Source: an uncultured Clostridia bacterium (lineage in GTDB: Bacteria > Bacillota > Clostridia > Christensenellales > UBA1242). Taken from it: a DNA stretch of 64,000 nucleotides. Both the position numbers and the translations under genes were made by a program. Numbering within the stretch: the stretch's first letter is position 1; each line of letters opens with the position of its first letter. The notes beneath the pieces were generated by a model. That model ran no database searches and had not been told where the DNA came from. It saw only the letters and a list, made by a program, of their open reading frames with translations. The stretch covers positions 218,192-282,191 of the forward strand of contig CALWKD010000004.1 in NCBI GenBank assembly GCA_944381175.1, given 5' to 3'. Below are positions 61,366-64,000 of the stretch, piece after piece.

Positions 61366-62155
61366 CAAAACATTTTCAAAAACCCATTACCAATACATCA
61401 AAAAACTAAAGCGCGACAAATTTCTGATAATCTTTTTCAGAATTTTTGTTTTAGTTGCGTTTTTGGGGCTTTGGGAACTTTTGACATATCTTGGAGTGCT
61501 TGACGCATTCTTTGTCAGTTCCCCTTCAAGAATCGTCAAACAAATCATCGCACTCGCCCAAGACGGAACGCTTTTGCATCACAGTTGGGTGACGCTGTAT
61601 GAGACATTGATTGGATTTTTGATAGCAACAGTGCTTGGATATTTGATTGCAGTGCTTTTGTGGTGGAACGAAAAAGTGCGAAAAGTTTTCGAGCCATACA
61701 TCGTCGTGCTGAACTCTCTTCCAAAAATCGCACTCGGCCCAGTGATAATTCTTTGGGTTGGCTCAGGAACAAAAGCAATCGTGCTTATGTGCATTTTGAT
61801 TTGCATCGTCATCACCACAATGAGTATGCTTTCTGCATTTTTGTCAGTCGAAGAAGGAAAGGTGTTGCTTCTCAAATCAATGAACGCAAACAAATTTCAA
61901 ATTCTGTTTAAACTCGTGCTCCCTCATTCAATGCCAGAATTTATTTCCGTGTTGAAGATAAATGTCGGAATGAGTTGGGTCGGAAGCATTATGGGTGAAT
62001 ATTTGACAAGTAAAGCAGGACTTGGATACCTGATTGTCTATGGTGGGCAGATTTTCAAAATTGACTTGGTTATGGCGTCAACTGCCATTTTGTGTGTGCT
62101 TGCGTTTGGAATGTATTATCTTGTCAGTCTTCTCGAGAAAAAATACCGAAAATAA
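61343..62155 (+). CDS. ABC transporter permease, NitT/TauT type
   Basis: The 270-residue protein has a basic N-terminus (1-25) and about six membrane segments. The coupling EAA-type loop (LFKLVLPHSMPEFISVLKINVG) lies near 185-206, followed by WVGSIMGEYLTSKAGLGYLI. I take ATG 61343, inside the end of the ATPase gene; upstream codons in this frame are antisense-like and not conserved. It converges with, and overlaps by 78 bases, the YkvI-like gene. Confidence 0.88.
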   Translation: MKTKKINSKTFSKTHYQYIKKLKRDKFLIIFFRIFVLVAFLGLWELLTYLGVLDAFFVSSPSRIVKQIIALAQDGTLLHHSWVTLYETLIGFLIATVLGYLIAVLLWWNEKVRKVFEPYIVVLNSLPKIALGPVIILWVGSGTKAIVLMCILICIVITTMSMLSAFLSVEEGKVLLLKSMNANKFQILFKLVLPHSMPEFISVLKINVGMSWVGSIMGEYLTSKAGLGYLIVYGGQIFKIDLVMASTAILCVLAFGMYYLVSLLEKKYRK

Positions 62156-63088
62156 AATAATAATTATTCCAAAAATGCTACAAATCGGATATAAAAAAGA
62201 AATAATTTCGGAAAAGCCTATACTGCTGATAATAAACGGCAGAAAAACCGACAGAAAAATACAAAATAAATTATTTTTTATATAATTTTTCAAGGTATTA
62301 TTTATTGTAAATAAAAGCGAAAATAATGTCGTAAAACAGCCTATTAAAATGACAAAATATTCAAAAATAAACAATATTCTATTATCTTTGACGATATCCA
62401 AAATAGGCATCTCACCACTGAAACTGTTTGGGTTCTTCTGCAGTATAACATTGCAAATCATCAAAAACCCAAAGAGCATCAAAGAAGAAAACAAACTTGC
62501 AAAAAAAGTTTGTTTTTTATTTAGTTTTTCTCCCATTTTTGCCAAAACAAAAACACTCATCGACACATTGAGAGAAACATAAAGTGGAGCATAAATGATT
62601 CCTGCCCAAGCAAAACTTCCACTGGAACTTCCGTCTCCTTTTCCGAGCGAAAAGATTATGACAATGAGGAAGATGACGGAAAAGATTGGCGTAAGCACAG
62701 CATTTGCCCTCTCAAGTCCACCAATTCCCTTTGCCGTGACAAACAAACTCACAAGAAGAAGCATCACCACAAGGAAATAATAAACCCCACTGTCAAAGTA
62801 CCCAAACAAATTTTTTATTCCCGCAAACATCGACGCACAAAAGACAATGGAGATTGCCAAAATCAAAAAATTCAGCCACTTGTTTTTTTGAATAAACTCT
62901 CCCACTTTACTTCCATGACGTAGGAAATAATAAAAGGCGAAAAACATCAACACGCTCGCAAGAGTGATGTAAAGATAAGACAACGCACCAAACCTACTGA
63001 AAAAAACGACAATCTCATTCCCACTCAGAAAGCCAGAGCCGACCACCGTTCCAAAGATAAGTGAGACCGCGACAAAAACCTTAATCAT
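62078..63088 (-). CDS. YkvI-like integral membrane protein
   Basis: The 336-residue protein has about ten membrane segments and the YkvI-family start (SLIFGTVVGSGFLSGNEIVVFF), which resembles the unwound helix 1 of LeuT-fold transporters. The family is thought to transport small solutes; the substrate is unknown. It overlaps the end of the permease gene tail-to-tail by 78 bases. A TATATT box lies six bases before the ATG, and there is no ribosome site, so this is another candidate leaderless gene. Confidence 0.85.
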   Translation of the reverse strand: MIKVFVAVSLIFGTVVGSGFLSGNEIVVFFSRFGALSYLYITLASVLMFFAFYYFLRHGSKVGEFIQKNKWLNFLILAISIVFCASMFAGIKNLFGYFDSGVYYFLVVMLLLVSLFVTAKGIGGLERANAVLTPIFSVIFLIVIIFSLGKGDGSSSGSFAWAGIIYAPLYVSLNVSMSVFVLAKMGEKLNKKQTFFASLFSSLMLFGFLMICNVILQKNPNSFSGEMPILDIVKDNRILFIFEYFVILIGCFTTLFSLLFTINNTLKNYIKNNLFCIFLSVFLPFIISSIGFSEIISFLYPICSIFGIIIILFSVFFLEKTDKIIHSKRKHTQNGS

Positions 63089-63164
63089 AACATAAATATA
63101 TTTTTCTGTTTGTCCAAAAATTCAAAAATGTAATATTTTGAACGATTTTCAACATCCTAATTCT

Positions 63165-63749
63165 ATGAAAAAATCTATCCCATTTTACACTTTCATACTT
63201 CTTCTTTCGATGTGTGTTTTTTCTGTGCTTTTGCCATATCCAATTTTTTCTAGATACACAAATTCGACTGAAAGCCAAATCAGCAAAGCGAGCAATTATC
63301 ACGAGACAGAGGTGGAGCAAACCGACCCCGCAGGCAATCTTGTTCTTGACATAAATTGGAGCGACGGCATAAACAATTTGCTTGAAATTGGCAGTTCTTA
63401 TGAACTCTACGATTTTTCCACCTCCCAATATTTCTCCGTGACCCGCATTGGTGGAAACGCCCACGCGGACATTGTGCCGACCTCAGAAGAAGATTATTTG
63501 TTCATAAAAGAAAATCTATCAGACAGCAAATGCGTTCCTGTGGTGCTTGTCTACAATTCAACCACCATAATTCCCGCCAGTCTCTCCCCGTATATGCACG
63601 GGTATTCAGACCTAGACGGGACTTATTTCGGACACTACTGCCTGCACTTCAAAAACTCACAAATGCACTCGACAAAAACGATTGACACTTGTCATCAAAA
63701 AGCAATCAAAGAGGCAAAAAAGCAAGCAAACACAGTTTTTGATGATTAA
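63165..63749 (+). CDS. Secreted or membrane-anchored protein with a Clostridia cell-wall-associated domain
   Basis: The 194-residue protein has an N-terminal signal or anchor segment (about 5-28). After a linker comes a domain with INWSDGINNLL near 61, FSVTRIGGNAHADIVPTSEEDY near 90, and YFGHYCLHFKNSQMHSTKTID near 154. In other Clostridia a domain of this pattern (HADV, then GHFCIHF) ends larger proteins, often with peptidoglycan-binding repeats; its activity is unknown. The His-Cys-His arrangement could be catalytic. No ribosome site precedes the ATG; a CATCCTA lies five bases upstream. Confidence 0.75.
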   Translation: MKKSIPFYTFILLLSMCVFSVLLPYPIFSRYTNSTESQISKASNYHETEVEQTDPAGNLVLDINWSDGINNLLEIGSSYELYDFSTSQYFSVTRIGGNAHADIVPTSEEDYLFIKENLSDSKCVPVVLVYNSTTIIPASLSPYMHGYSDLDGTYFGHYCLHFKNSQMHSTKTIDTCHQKAIKEAKKQANTVFDD

Positions 63750-63787
63750 AATTGAAAATAAAACAAAATTCCAGCCAACCATTTTTC

Positions 63788-63835
63788 AAAAAAAAAGATA
63801 GTGAAAAATCTCTCTCACTATCCTTATTTTTTACC
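63788..63835. terminator. Bidirectional terminator
   Basis: GATAGTGA (63797-63804) and TCACTATC (63815-63822) form the stem with A-run before and T-run after, so it can serve both the secreted-protein gene and a leftward gene entering from the right edge. Confidence 0.85.
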
Positions 63836-63857
63836 TGATAAAATGTCTGCCCAAACT

Positions 63858-64000
63858 TTATTTTCCTTCCGTTTTTCCGTTGTTTCTCTGCATACCTCTT
63901 CTGCCAGAGATGAGCGGAGTCTCAGATTCCGCTTTTTGTGGTTTTTGAACATTCTCAAAGTATGCCTTATAACCTGTCGTCCTTGACTCAACACACTCTT
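63858..64000 (-). CDS. Possible C-terminus of a leftward gene (partial)
   Basis: A leftward frame is open from the window edge to a stop at 63858, ending near the bidirectional terminator. It encodes about 46 polar residues (ending RRGMQRNNGKTEGK) with codon use like neighbours. A second open frame ending inside the terminator is also possible. No family recognised. Confidence 0.35.
   Translation of the reverse strand, partial: ECVESRTTGYKAYFENVQKPQKAESETPLISGRRGMQRNNGKTEGK

Overview
The window is a chromosomal segment of a low-GC, AT-rich Firmicute (Bacillota), probably an uncultured clostridial lineage. The evidence is strong GGAGG-type ribosome sites and TTGACA/TATAAT promoters, a Phe T-box, an infC-rpmI-rplT operon behind an L20-type attenuator, tig-clpP-clpX, ahrC/argR-recN, ruvX-DUF1292, RNase Y, and the sporulation serine peptidase SpoIVB. 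TGA is used as a stop, so the standard bacterial code applies. No rRNA, tRNA or CRISPR array was seen. Almost everything is housekeeping core; the clear accessory block is a phage-derived operon at 53.2-60.5 kb.

Layout. 1-2.2 kb: xseA (partial)-xseB-proS. 2.3-5.7 kb: an unknown 870-residue helical protein and a membrane protein. 5.7-7.8 kb: IF3/L35/L20 operon plus a SpoU-type RNA methyltransferase. 7.9-9.4 kb: an unknown 497-residue protein. 9.5-16 kb: yebC, ruvC-ruvA-ruvB, queA, an HD protein, DUF1653, tgt (Holliday-junction processing and queuosine tRNA modification). 16.4-19.3 kb: iscU-iscS, trxA, tcdA. 19.3-26.1 kb: comM-dprA-topA and hslV-hslU. 26.1-29.4 kb: small membrane proteins, rny and an unknown protein. 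29.4-32.8 kb: tig-clpP-clpX. 33-39.2 kb: tyrosine recombinase, spoIVB, a YgjP-type metallopeptidase, a PadR-like protein fused to a membrane domain, and a small-multidrug-export-family protein. 39.2-47.9 kb: argR-recN, then the leftward run pheS-pheT-nifS-thiI behind a Phe T-box. 48-53 kb: a pseudouridine synthase, a small basic protein, ruvX-DUF1292, polA and a membrane protein. 53.2-60.5 kb: ten phage-type genes. 60.5-64 kb: ABC ATPase and permease, YkvI-like transporter, a secreted domain protein, and the end of an unfinished gene.

The most interesting element is the 53.2-60.5 kb block. Its genes follow the order of P22-type heads and necks (TerS-like, portal, scaffold, coat, connector, beta-propeller hub-like, two holin-like proteins). 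All ORFs are intact and read leftward from one sigma-A-like promoter to one terminator. There is no large terminase, integrase, repressor, replication gene, endolysin, tail spike or ejection protein. It looks like a retained or domesticated podovirus-type capsid module rather than a decaying prophage, but that is inference.

Other patterns cut across the window. Seven intergenic copies of an imperfect palindrome of about 50-80 bp are built around GTATTATGCAA. Six genes have the -10 box 6-7 bases before the start codon and no Shine-Dalgarno site, suggesting leaderless mRNAs. Two intergenic regions share a two-hairpin terminator module with a compensatory base-pair change. Start codons were reassigned for many genes from ribosome sites and promoters.
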